Shown here piece after piece: positions 33,790 through 41,827 of a stretch of 41,881 nt of DNA. Position 1 is the stretch's first letter. Each line of letters opens with the position of its first letter. The stretch covers positions 21,985-63,865 of the forward strand of contig DKWX01000056.1 of NCBI GenBank assembly GCA_002491945.1. Direction: 5' to 3'. The notes under the pieces were generated by a model, which was given only the letters and a program-made list of their open reading frames with translations, was not told the DNA's origin and searched no databases. Position numbers and translations under genes: made by a program. This DNA is from Porphyromonadaceae bacterium UBA7141 (GTDB taxonomy: Bacteria > Bacteroidota > Bacteroidia > Bacteroidales > Muribaculaceae).

Positions 33790-34940
33790 TTTACGAGGAA
33801 TGTGATGTGTGCCGGAATATCGCCGGTGCGGACGCTCCACTTTTTATATCCGTCGGAACTGAAACAGTATAGCGTGCCCGACGAGACATAATTCTTTGCA
33901 TCGGTCACGAAGATGTCGCCCGTCTCCGGATGCACCGCTATCCCGTACGGTATCGTTATATCCTTCTCAGACCCGTCCTTGATGAAACTGTCGGATATGA
34001 TTTCTTTCGTACGCACATCGATTATGCCATAGATCACCGTATTGGATGCTGTGTAATTGTTCCATTCCGTGGCGTAGTAATACATGTAATCTCCGTAAAA
34101 GGCCATGTTGGAGCATGCCACCGGGATTGTGTCGGTCACCACCATCTGATTGTAGCCGGGCTTTTTCTGCATTACGTACAGGCGCGACGGACGATACTGG
34201 TAATCGCCACGCGACGTGACCCACAGCTTGTCGTAGCGGTCTTTCTTAAGCCTGTGCAGATTTATTCCCACCGGAATCTGCTGCACCTGCTTGAAATCCA
34301 CCATCTGTATTACCGATACCGTATTGTCATATTCCGGAGCGCGGTAACCGCCGGAGTTGGCCACATACATATAGTCGTCCACCACTTCCATTTCTTCAGG
34401 CTGATAACCTACGGACACCTTTCGCGTCACTGCAAGGGAGAGCGTATCTATTTCATATACCGCCCCTTTGGGAGCATTGGGATCTATGAGCACAGGCCCG
34501 ACGTATGAACTTACGTAGGCCCTGCCTCGGTGAAACCTCACATAGCGGCAATTCGGAATGTCGACCTGCCCGAGTCTGATACCGGAATGGGCATCAAGCA
34601 CTTCCACCTTATGCGAACAGTTGACCACCACATACAGCTTGCTGCCATATATGCCGATATCGTTGCCCACATCACCGAGTTCCTTGATTACATCGGGATT
34701 CCTCTCGGCATAGAAATTGCGTGAATACAATCCGGTATAGTAGTCGTAATAATCAAGAGTGCATTTATTCGATCCCATGTTGCCCTCATTTACAAGATAA
34801 AAGCCCCGTATGCCGCCATCACGGTATTCATCGCCTATTATCTCATATTCGGTGGGCACCACAAGTTCATCCTCGCGGCAACCGGAGGCTGCCCCCAGCA
34901 GTAATGTCAGAAGAGGCAGGAGATAGTGTCGGAGTTTCAT
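33786..34940 (-). CDS. btuG: BtuG-like surface cobalamin-binding lipoprotein
   Basis: The protein has 384 residues. A signal sequence with lipobox GAASGC (Cys21) is followed by REDE, an acidic pattern compatible with surface export. The body is a seven-bladed-type propeller beginning GFYLVNEGNMGSNK (46-59), characteristic of BtuG, then repeated Y-V-V-V-N, Y-M-Y-V-A-N-S-G and G-D-I-F-V-T-D strands. In Bacteroides, BtuG binds B12 with very high affinity and caps BtuB. The gene overlaps the btuB stop by four bases and the next gene by four bases, so stoichiometric co-expression is expected. Regulation is by the upstream riboswitch. Confidence 0.88.
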   Translation of the reverse strand: MKLRHYLLPLLTLLLGAASGCREDELVVPTEYEIIGDEYRDGGIRGFYLVNEGNMGSNKCTLDYYDYYTGLYSRNFYAERNPDVIKELGDVGNDIGIYGSKLYVVVNCSHKVEVLDAHSGIRLGQVDIPNCRYVRFHRGRAYVSSYVGPVLIDPNAPKGAVYEIDTLSLAVTRKVSVGYQPEEMEVVDDYMYVANSGGYRAPEYDNTVSVIQMVDFKQVQQIPVGINLHRLKKDRYDKLWVTSRGDYQYRPSRLYVMQKKPGYNQMVVTDTIPVACSNMAFYGDYMYYYATEWNNYTASNTVIYGIIDVRTKEIISDSFIKDGSEKDITIPYGIAVHPETGDIFVTDAKNYVSSGTLYCFSSDGYKKWSVRTGDIPAHITFLVK

Positions 34941-36973
34941 ATTTCTACTGTAAGAGTGAATCTGTAATTCCGTTTCGGCATCGGATAATTAAGTATCACA
35001 TCGTAATCCTGGCTAAGGAGATTATTGATTTCCAGGAGTCCGCGCAGACTCACTTCTCTGATTGTGAAGTCTTTGCTTACCGAGATATCGGAGGTATACC
35101 AGGGCTGTGTATAGTTGTATCTGATATTCTCCTGCTGATTGTATCTCTCTCCGACGTATATCCAGGAATAATTGAGGCTCCAGCCCCTCCATTGCGCATT
35201 GGCCACAGCGGCGCCGGAATGGCGCGGAATATAGGGTATCTGGTCGCGGTAATAGTTGTCGGCCGGATTGGTAATGTCGATGGCTCTCTGGAATGTATAT
35301 TGGCCGCGCAGGGTCAGATAGAGATCATTCCACGGATTCAGTGTAATCAGCCCGGTAAGGTCGACTCCGCGGATATCCACAAGCCCGAGGTTCAGCATTG
35401 TCCAGCGGAACTGCTGCCCCTTCGGATATGCCACGATTTTGTCTTTCACACGGTTGTAGTACGCATCGGCACTCACTCTTGCAGCGGTTATGAATGAAGA
35501 TGATGCCGTATGGTCATACAGTAATCCTACATTATACTGGGTCACACGTTCGGGCGAAAGCTGAGAGTTGCCCATGTCGGCGTAATAAAGGTCGTTGAAG
35601 GTGGGCATTCTGAACGATTTCTTGTAGAATACCCTTATTGAGAAATCCCGGTTGCTCAACGGATACCCGTTCATATACACGGCCGGTGAAAGCACGTGTC
35701 GGTCGGCTGGAGCCTGCTGACCTTTTATTCTGTCATGGATAAAAGTGCCCAGGGCGCTGGCCTGCATCTTGAACCGGTCGAGATCCAGGGCCGTCGCGAC
35801 CGAGAGGAACTGCGATATGCGGTCAGGTTTCACAAAGCCATAGACATCGGCATCAAGCGAATTCCAAAGGAAGTCGTAACCTGCCGATGCCCTCCACCTT
35901 CCGGTTATCTTGTATTCGTTGGCAGATGAGATGTATACCTCCTTCTGCTTGTAGAGGTTATCGATTTTTACCTGCTTATCGTCATTATTTACATAATGGG
36001 TGCGGTAAAACGCATATTTAAATGTATTAAGTGTGGAGAATCTTCCGAAGTATCCGGTATATTGTCCCTGCATGAAGGAGTTCGTATCCCATATGCGCTC
36101 CCCGCGGCGCCACACATTGTTTACGATGGCTCCCGGCACTCCGCGTTCGGAATTGTAATTGTATACTTTGGCTGTCCATGAGCCGTTGGGGAGCGACCCG
36201 TAGGTGTTGAGTTCAAGGCGTGTGGCATTGATATCGCCGTTCTGGCGCACGGCTGTGGTATCGTAGGCCAGTTCGCCGGCAGGATTGACACGCCGGTATC
36301 TGAATTTGTATTTGCCGCTTGAATTCACCCATTCCGCACTCAACGAAGCCGTGACCCGACGGCTGAGCCTAAGTTCGATAAGAGCGGATGGATTCAGGAG
36401 ATCAAATGAGCCGGCACGCATGGTGGCTCGCGCGTGATAAGACTCTCCTTCCCTTAACACTGGAGTACGCGTGCGCATATAAATCGTTCCGGCCGAGCCG
36501 AAATCCTTTGCAGGCTGCAGTATCTCGCTTTTCTGCCCGTTATAGAGCGATATGGCCTCTATGTTGTCAAGCGAAAACTGCCCGAGGTCAATCTGCCCGT
36601 TCTGGGCATTGCCAAGTTCCACACCGTCGTATACCACTCCGGTATGATTCGTTCCCATGGATCGTATGTTGACGGTCTTGATTCCACCCACGCCACCGTA
36701 ATCCTTCACCTGCACCCCCGAGAAGTAGCGCAAAGCATCTGCCACACTGTTGCTGTTCAGACGATGCAACTCATCGCCCGACAGGGTCTGTGCCGGTATT
36801 ATGTCTTCGTTGGGTTTCCGCGCAGTGACTACTATCTCATCAAGTTGACGGGATAGCGTATCGGCAGGCTGCACCCCCATGACTTCGACTGTGAAGCCTA
36901 CATAGAGTAGCGTGGCAATGATAAAGAAATACTTCAGATGCCGGAGTAAACCGGCAGTCCGGAAAAGTTTCAT
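34937..36973 (-). CDS. btuB: TonB-dependent cobalamin receptor BtuB
   Basis: This 678-residue outer-membrane receptor has an N-terminal hydrophobic signal (about 15-34), a TonB box LDEIVVTA (44-51) and a plug domain (about 55-165) with SVADALRYFSGVQVKDYGG and NIRSMGTNHTGVVYDG. A 22-strand-type barrel ends in YRFTLTVEI. The length is close to that of BtuB and much shorter than SusC receptors; there is no carboxypeptidase-like extension. It is the first gene behind the cobalamin riboswitch, 40 bases after its terminator stem, which together with the adjacent btuG makes the substrate assignment firm. Confidence 0.92.
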   Translation of the reverse strand: MKLFRTAGLLRHLKYFFIIATLLYVGFTVEVMGVQPADTLSRQLDEIVVTARKPNEDIIPAQTLSGDELHRLNSNSVADALRYFSGVQVKDYGGVGGIKTVNIRSMGTNHTGVVYDGVELGNAQNGQIDLGQFSLDNIEAISLYNGQKSEILQPAKDFGSAGTIYMRTRTPVLREGESYHARATMRAGSFDLLNPSALIELRLSRRVTASLSAEWVNSSGKYKFRYRRVNPAGELAYDTTAVRQNGDINATRLELNTYGSLPNGSWTAKVYNYNSERGVPGAIVNNVWRRGERIWDTNSFMQGQYTGYFGRFSTLNTFKYAFYRTHYVNNDDKQVKIDNLYKQKEVYISSANEYKITGRWRASAGYDFLWNSLDADVYGFVKPDRISQFLSVATALDLDRFKMQASALGTFIHDRIKGQQAPADRHVLSPAVYMNGYPLSNRDFSIRVFYKKSFRMPTFNDLYYADMGNSQLSPERVTQYNVGLLYDHTASSSFITAARVSADAYYNRVKDKIVAYPKGQQFRWTMLNLGLVDIRGVDLTGLITLNPWNDLYLTLRGQYTFQRAIDITNPADNYYRDQIPYIPRHSGAAVANAQWRGWSLNYSWIYVGERYNQQENIRYNYTQPWYTSDISVSKDFTIREVSLRGLLEINNLLSQDYDVILNYPMPKRNYRFTLTVEI

Positions 36974-37003
36974 CCGTAAGGTCAGTAAGAGGTTAGGACT
37001 CAG

Positions 37004-37050
37004 AAAATAAAATCCCGTCTGCGTACACTAACAGAATGTACACAGACGGG
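37004..37050 (-). terminator. Intrinsic terminator of the riboswitch expression platform
   Basis: On the transcript strand CCCGTCTGTGTACA pairs with TGTACGCAGACGGG (37014-37050, one G-U) and is followed by ATTTTATTTT (down to 37004). It sits between the B12 aptamer and the btuB ATG, as expected for a transcription-terminating riboswitch. Confidence 0.85.
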
Positions 37051-37189
37051 AATATTATATGCTTAACCTCACTTTGTGAGTGTCAACGATCTTGAAACCC
37101 TATTCAGCCACAACGGCAAAATCCTCAGCTATCAGGTAAGAAGAAGGGGTACTCATCGAACTGCCCATAATCCCGTAGGCACAATCTTG

Positions 37190-37340
37190 TTTACGGCAAA
37201 GGCAGGTCTTCTGACTTATCCCGGTCCGTTACGCCTTCTCAATGCCATTACGGCATCAATGACTTAATGTAACTGACTTTTACATGGGATTCACAGCAGC
37301 GGGTACTGTCCCGGATTTTCACCGGATTCCCTTTTAAATC
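37190..37340 (-). promoter_or_regulatory. Cobalamin riboswitch
   Basis: On the minus strand the aptamer core shows AAAGGGAATCCGGTG, AAATCCGGGACAGTACCCGC, GCTGCTGTGA (the B12-box region) and, after a variable arm, GTCAGAAGACCTGCC. These are hallmark conserved segments in the right order. Flanking sequence to about 37390 probably completes the outer helices. It should repress the six-gene operon (btuB to the propeller gene at 27251) when cobalamin is bound. Confidence 0.95.
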
Positions 37341-37420
37341 TCCTGAATCGCAAGCTATGGTTTATGATAGCCATTGATTCGTTTCCCTCTCTTGAGAATA
37401 AGGAGATACCATTGCGGTTG

Positions 37421-37428
37421 CAAATTTA
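37421..37428 (-). promoter_or_regulatory. -7 box of the cobalamin operon
   Basis: On the minus strand TAAATTTG precedes the riboswitch by about 80 bases. The -33 region (near 37448) has no clear TTTG. The rest of 37431-37602 shows nothing else recognisable. Confidence 0.55.
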
Positions 37429-37602
37429 GGAAAAATATATTTTTAAACGGGGGCTTCGGTTGTTAAAATTGTGGAATAAAAATTTTAAATAAGGTAGTGT
37501 AATCACATACGGCGATTCTCAATCCTTGCCATAAGTCTTATATACATATGCTTGCCAATATTTCCATTGTATTATCCGCCATCGGCTGCCGCTACCCTGG
37601 CA

Positions 37603-38004
37603 TCAGAGGCCCAGCAGATTGCGCACTACAAACCAGATGGCAAACAGCACTACGTAGCTGACGGCCAGTTCCGGGCCGAGCACCACGCGGTGCAGCCGCC
37701 GCCGACGGTGAAGTGCCGGAATCCAGCTGACGGCCGCTACCGCCAGAAGATATGGAATCGAAAGAAGCAGAAAGTAGTTGTAGCGTATCGCTTCAGCGAA
37801 ATGCCCATGCAGCAATGCATGCAGCGCACGAGAGATTCCACACCCGGGGCACTGCCATCCGGTGAGTGTATGAATCATGCATTTAGGCATCCATATGGAT
37901 TCGGCGGGATTCACTTTCCACAGCAATATGACCAAAGCGAATAAACCCAAGCCTCCCGCAATCTTCAGCAGTCTGCACATCGCACCGTCACGACCTCCCA
38001 TCAC
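37603..38004 (-). CDS. DUF2752 membrane protein
   Basis: The protein has 133 residues; a second ATG at 37980 would give 125 residues and is an equally good start. It has the DUF2752 signature PKC...H-T-L-T-G-W-Q-C-P-G-C-G-I-S-R-A (about 40-60) followed by HALLHGHFAEAIRYN (about 62-76). Membrane helices lie at about 12-30, 76-95 and 110-130. The Cys-rich C-P-G-C-G motif is invariant in the family, but no function is established to my knowledge. It lies downstream of, and on the same strand as, the GYF/CD225 gene. These two families often occur side by side in Bacteroidetes. Confidence 0.85.
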   Translation of the reverse strand: MMGGRDGAMCRLLKIAGGLGLFALVILLWKVNPAESIWMPKCMIHTLTGWQCPGCGISRALHALLHGHFAEAIRYNYFLLLSIPYLLAVAAVSWIPALHRRRRLHRVVLGPELAVSYVVLFAIWFVVRNLLGL

Positions 38005-38059
38005 CTATTCTTTTATCCCTGTCAATAAGCAGAATGACCGAGGACATCACTATATGATA

Positions 38060-38187
38060 CAATAGTTCGGTAATTTCTGTGATGAAAAGTTTGTAATAAC
38101 TTGATATCCACTGCGTTGTATTGGATTTAGGCTATTTATGCAACTCATTGGCCTTAAAATAGAAACACTGTTTTTACCGAACTATTG
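38060..38187. mobile_element. 128-bp non-autonomous insertion with 14-bp inverted ends
   Basis: CAATAGTTCGGTAA (38060-38073) and TTACCGAACTATTG (38174-38187) are perfect inverted ends. They are flanked by a direct repeat CTATATGATA (38050-38059 and 38188-38197), as expected for a 10-bp target duplication. There is no coding capacity of its own. The insertion lies in the 3' end of the gene at 38154-38858 and supplies its last codons and stop. Confidence 0.75.
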
Positions 38188-38858
38188 CTATATGATACTA
38201 TAATCATTATAATATATACAATCGAGAATACCAATCCGAGGGCGGCAGCCACTATGCTCCATGTGCGCGCCGCACGGCTTGCAGCCCAGGCCTCGGCCAC
38301 GCGACCTGCGGCCCAAAGCGAACTTACCTGGGAAGCCTTTATAATGGCTACTATGCCAAATGGCAGACAACACAATACCGTGGTCAGCACGGCCCATACC
38401 ATATACGTCGGGGGCTGTCCGTACCCCGGTTGCTGACCATAACCTGACTGCGGCTGTCCGTACCCCGGTTGTTGGCCATATCCCGGCTGCGGCTGGCAAT
38501 ACCCCTGTTGCTGGCCATATCCCGGCTGTGGCTGTCCGTACCCCGGCTGCTGGCCATATCCCGGCTGCGGCTGACAGTACCCCGGCTGCTGACCATATCC
38601 CGGTTGCGGCTGGCAGTACCCCGGTTGCTGACCATAACCCGGCTGTGGAGATTGAGGAGTGCCGTCTGCCTCTACGCCACTGCCATACTCCAGATAGACA
38701 AGCAATTCAGGCATCTTACGTAAAGCCACCCACTGCTCCGCACCTTCTCTACACACTTGAGAATCGGCATTAAGCCCGTATTGTTTGAACTCCGACGGAA
38801 GAATCGGTCCTTGAACCGTCTTGTCTGGTGAAAGGTAGTAATATCTGTCCATAATCAT
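38154..38858 (-). CDS. GYF_2 and CD225 domain protein with G/Y/Q/P repeats
   Basis: The protein has 234 residues; a start at the third codon (Met at 38852) is possible. Residues 3-55 form a GYF_2 (DUF4339) domain (YYYLSPDKTVQGPI, then EQWVALRKMPEL). Residues 73-150 are six 13-residue repeats of the type PGYGQQPGYCQPQ. Residues 151-222 form a CD225/dispanin-type region (VLCCLPFGIVAIIKASQV, then AWAASRAARTWSIVAAALG), with two membrane segments. The final NSSVKTVFLF and stop come from the 128-bp insertion at 38060-38187. Without it the frame would read DVLGHSAY before a stop. The function is unknown; such proteins are common in Bacteroidetes. Confidence 0.85.
   Translation of the reverse strand: MIMDRYYYLSPDKTVQGPILPSEFKQYGLNADSQVCREGAEQWVALRKMPELLVYLEYGSGVEADGTPQSPQPGYGQQPGYCQPQPGYGQQPGYCQPQPGYGQQPGYGQPQPGYGQQQGYCQPQPGYGQQPGYGQPQSGYGQQPGYGQPPTYMVWAVLTTVLCCLPFGIVAIIKASQVSSLWAAGRVAEAWAASRAARTWSIVAAALGLVFSIVYIIMIIVSYSNSSVKTVFLF
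38409..38642 (-). repeat. Six 39-bp tandem repeats
   Basis: Six in-frame units of 39 bases encode PGYGQQPGYCQPQ and close variants (C/G, P/Q and P/S exchanges). Being a multiple of three, copy-number change would keep the frame. Confidence 0.9.
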
Positions 38859-38909
38859 AAGTGTTTAGCGACCATTCCGGAGATAACATCTTCTGAAAGA
38901 TTAATCTCA

Positions 38910-39096
38910 TAAGTAAGTGTTTAAATTCAATTTATACAATATGCGGGACTGTTTTTCAGTCGATTCCGGCGCGGAGTGAAGGAGAATCCAACCATATCCG
39001 GCTCAACGACAAGCCGGAAGCGGCAAAAAAAGAAGCCGCAGATTGTATAAAAGATTCTCTTCCAATTGCTATCGGTTAAATCTGAACACTCACTTA
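38910..39096. repeat. Palindromic TA-ended element, copy F
   Basis: This 187-bp copy has TAAGTAAGTG and CACTCACTTA ends, an inner TTTATACAAT/ATTGTATAAA pair and the GCGGCAAAAAAAGAAGCCGC arm. The outward -7-like boxes are mutated (TAAATTCAA-type on the left, TTAAATCTG on the right). It lies 51 bases upstream of the GYF/CD225 gene. Confidence 0.85.
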
Positions 39097-39099
39097 TGA

Positions 39100-39230
39100 A
39101 AGTCGTTTAAACTTCTTTCAATGACAAAATCCGGTAAGATTTATATCTGTCATAATCGTAATGGAAATCAGCATTGAAGAAACCATAGCAATACTCTTTG
39201 GGAGGTTGTCGGGAAAAGTTTAAACGACTT
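39100..39230. repeat. 131-bp segment bounded by inverted GTTTAAAC motifs
   Basis: AAGTCGTTTAAACTT (39100-39114) and AAGTTTAAACGACTT (39216-39230) are perfect 15-bp inverted repeats around a non-coding interior. It may be a small inserted element or a pair of regulatory sites; it begins four bases after copy F. Downstream, a minus-strand TAAATTTG (39260-39267) could serve the leftward GYF/CD225 gene. A remnant AAGTGTTTAAATCC lies at 39297-39310. Confidence 0.5.
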
Positions 39231-39340
39231 CAATGATATGGTCATTTCGAATCTACTTACAAATTTAGTTAATTTTATTTGATTTGCACAGTAATCAAGT
39301 GTTTAAATCCTCGATTGACGGCATTACATTCCTACCCAGG

Positions 39341-40012
39341 TCACCAATCGATGGGTGTTTTGCCATGTTCGGCCAAATAACGGTTAGCCTGTGTGAAATG
39401 ATGATTGCCGAAAAAACCACGGTGGGCCGACAACGGACTGGGATGCGGCGATGTCAGTACAAGATGACGCGACTCATCAATCATGTCGCGCTTTCTTATG
39501 GCATCCGCCCCCCAGAGAATGAATACAATAGAGTCGCGCCGCTCGGCAAGCGCCTTTACCGCAGCATCAGTAAGCCTCTCCCACCCTATGCCTGAATGAG
39601 ATTTGGGGCGTCCGTCGCATACGGTCAGTGCTGTGTTGAGAAGCAACACACCTTGTTCTGCCCAACGAGTCAGATCGCCATTATCGGGCACTGACGCCCC
39701 TGTATCAGAGGCCACCTCAGACAGAATGTTGCGAAGCGACGGAGGGAAAGGTACTCCGGGATTGACAGAAAATGCAAGTCCATTGGCCTGACCCGGACCA
39801 TGATATGGGTCCTGCCCTATTATCACTACTTTAGTATCCTCAAACGGGGAGGCATCAAAAGCAGCAAATATACGCGATGCCGGAGGGTATACACGCCCGC
39901 AAGCATAATCCCTACGCACAACCTCGGTAAGATTATCAAAATATGCCTGACTGAATTCATCTTTCAGAGCCTCTTTCCAGCCGGGTTCTATCTTAACTTT
40001 ATTAAAATCCAT
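39341..40012 (-). CDS. ung: Uracil-DNA glycosylase, family 1
   Basis: The protein has 223 residues from the ATG at 40012; a TTG two codons upstream is rejected. It removes uracil from DNA in base-excision repair. It shows the water-activating motif GQDPYHGPGQANGLAFSV (about 65-82, catalytic Asp in QDPYH), LLLNTALTV (about 122-130) and the leucine-loop motif HPSPLSAHRGFFG (about 188-200). Length and motif order are those of family 1 UNG. It lies 51 bases downstream of the cardiolipin synthase gene on the same strand, probably co-transcribed. Confidence 0.97.
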   Translation of the reverse strand: MDFNKVKIEPGWKEALKDEFSQAYFDNLTEVVRRDYACGRVYPPASRIFAAFDASPFEDTKVVIIGQDPYHGPGQANGLAFSVNPGVPFPPSLRNILSEVASDTGASVPDNGDLTRWAEQGVLLLNTALTVCDGRPKSHSGIGWERLTDAAVKALAERRDSIVFILWGADAIRKRDMIDESRHLVLTSPHPSPLSAHRGFFGNHHFTQANRYLAEHGKTPIDW

Positions 40013-40063
40013 AAGCAATTATTCATATTTGGGCAAATGCCTGTCAACGGCCGACATCTGACG

Positions 40064-41506
40064 TCAGAGAATCGGGGCAAAAAGTCGCACAAAACTCTCC
40101 AGCATCCTCTGAGGCATAGGTCGCGACTTCCATTCGGAATATTTAAGTTTGCGGCATTGCTTTAAATCGGAAAAAAATATCTCGCGCAACCGACTGTTGA
40201 CCTGTCGGTCATAAATCAGCAGATTGCTTTCAAAATTATTTTCAAAACTGCGGAAATCGAAATTCGTGCTACCGGCTGTGGCAAACGTGTCATCAATCGT
40301 CATAGCCTTGGCATGAAGCATCCCGGGGTTATAGAGATATACCTTGATTCCTGCTTTCATGCATCGTGTCACATAACTGAAACTTGCCAGCAGCAACAGT
40401 CTTGAATCCGACCGCGCCGGTATCATGACACGCACATCCACCTTCGACAGTGCGGCTGCCTCAAGCGCGTTGAGCAGTGCGTCTGTAGGAAGGAAATATG
40501 GTGTCTGGATATAAATCGATTTCCGCGCCGACGATATAGCTTTCAGGAAGCACAGACTCAGATTGTTCCATACCTCCACCGGACCCGAACCCACAAGCTG
40601 CATCGCGCAGTCATTGCGCAATTCATGAGGGACCGTGCCCAACGGGAGCAGACTATCCGGTTTTTTAAGAAAATACCAGTCGACTGCAAAGCTATATACG
40701 AGCGACTGAATTATATCTCCGCGCACACGGAAATGGGTGTCGCGCCATGCCGATCCGTCTGACATCCCGACCACATATCGGTTGGCTATATTCATGCCGC
40801 CTATATAGCCTATCTCGTTGTCAATAACCACAATCTTACGATGATTACGCCAGTTGATGCGATTGGCAAGCTGCGGAAAGGTGACTCGAAAGAACGGATG
40901 CGTGTCAACACCTGCATCTTTCATACGCCTGAAGAAACTGCTTGACGCAGAAAAACTTCCCACATGATCATATATCACCTTTACCAATACCCCTTCTCGA
41001 GCTTTCTGCATCAGAATGTCGGCCACGGCCTGACCTGTCTCATCGTCGTCAAATATATAATACTGAAGATAGATTGTATGTCGGGCCAGACGCAAATCAC
41101 TTATTAGCGATTCGAATTTCTCGCGTCCTTCTGTAAAGATCTGAATATCGTTATTGACCGTAAGTGGCGAATGTGACAGTGAGTTAGCCAATTTGACGAG
41201 CTGTCTCTCTCCGGCCGACAGATGCAGCTTCTCCATTGACACTGAGCGATTGCTGAAATGGTGCATCAGTTTTCGCTTGTTATGGCGTGTTATCATATGC
41301 TGCCCTCGCAGACTGCGACCGAAAAACAGATAGAACACGAGCCCCACCACCGGCAAAGCCAACAATGCAATAATCCAGGCCAGCGAACGTATGGGATTAC
41401 GATTCTCCGACAGAATCACCACCACACAACTCACCACCAATGCGAAATAGAGCGCCATCAGCCCCATCGCCACCCAATTGGTTATGACTATCGAAAGATG
41501 TATCAT
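40064..41506 (-). CDS. cls: Cardiolipin synthase (phospholipase D family)
   Basis: The protein has 480 residues from the ATG at 41506; a GTG at 41560 would add 18 hydrophilic residues ahead of the first helix and is less likely. Two membrane helices (about 8-30 and 40-60) form the PLDNc anchor. Two HKD motifs follow: NHRKIVVIDNEIGYIGG (about 218-234) and LHAKAMTIDDTFATAGSTN (about 392-410). This is the bacterial ClsA-type architecture joining two phosphatidylglycerols into cardiolipin at the inner membrane. ung follows on the same strand. No clear promoter was found; a near-match (TACCCTTTG) lies about 65 bases upstream. Confidence 0.95.
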   Translation of the reverse strand: MIHLSIVITNWVAMGLMALYFALVVSCVVVILSENRNPIRSLAWIIALLALPVVGLVFYLFFGRSLRGQHMITRHNKRKLMHHFSNRSVSMEKLHLSAGERQLVKLANSLSHSPLTVNNDIQIFTEGREKFESLISDLRLARHTIYLQYYIFDDDETGQAVADILMQKAREGVLVKVIYDHVGSFSASSSFFRRMKDAGVDTHPFFRVTFPQLANRINWRNHRKIVVIDNEIGYIGGMNIANRYVVGMSDGSAWRDTHFRVRGDIIQSLVYSFAVDWYFLKKPDSLLPLGTVPHELRNDCAMQLVGSGPVEVWNNLSLCFLKAISSARKSIYIQTPYFLPTDALLNALEAAALSKVDVRVMIPARSDSRLLLLASFSYVTRCMKAGIKVYLYNPGMLHAKAMTIDDTFATAGSTNFDFRSFENNFESNLLIYDRQVNSRLREIFFSDLKQCRKLKYSEWKSRPMPQRMLESFVRLFAPIL

Positions 41507-41611
41507 TATCTGCAGATTAGGTGTCAGGTTATCAATATTCGCATGGCCTGAGGCGGCCACGGTTCAAAGGGTAAAACACCCCCATATATTTATAACGCCA
41601 TTTCAACCTTA

Positions 41612-41776
41612 TAAGTAAGTAAATGTACATAAGTAAGCATTCAAATTTAAATGATAATAAGTATTAAGATTTAAACGATAACAAGAGTAGTATCCTGGTT
41701 TAAACGATTGCAAGTGCAAGGAACTTTTTTATACATTGTAAGTCTGTGTTCAAATTGCAATCTGAATACTTACTTA
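41612..41776. repeat. Degenerate palindromic element, copy H
   Basis: Element-like ends (TAAGTAAGT at 41612, ACTTACTTA ending at 41776) bracket shuffled fragments: AAGTAAGCATTCAAATTTAA, TTTAAACGAT twice, and GTGTTCAAATTGCAA. The interior GC-rich arms are missing. It looks like a decayed or rearranged copy together with GTTTAAAC motifs (41698-41705). Confidence 0.5.
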
Positions 41777-41781
41777 CACAC

Positions 41782-41818
41782 AAAAAAAAATATGAGATAA
41801 TTTCACAATCATCTCATA
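41782..41818 (-). terminator. Terminator for a leftward gene beyond the right edge
   Basis: On the minus strand TATGAGAT and ATCTCATA form an 8-bp stem (41791-41818) followed by nine T (41790-41782). Confidence 0.6.
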
Positions 41819-41827
41819 CTCCTTGGC

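Noticed and set aside
38384..38635. Open frames in other phases across the 39-bp repeats
   Set aside because: A 39-bp repeat without stops in several frames opens them all; only the GYF_2/CD225 frame has recognisable flanking domains.
38409..38642. CRISPR-like periodic repeats
   Set aside because: The 39-bp units are contiguous, coding and without spacers.
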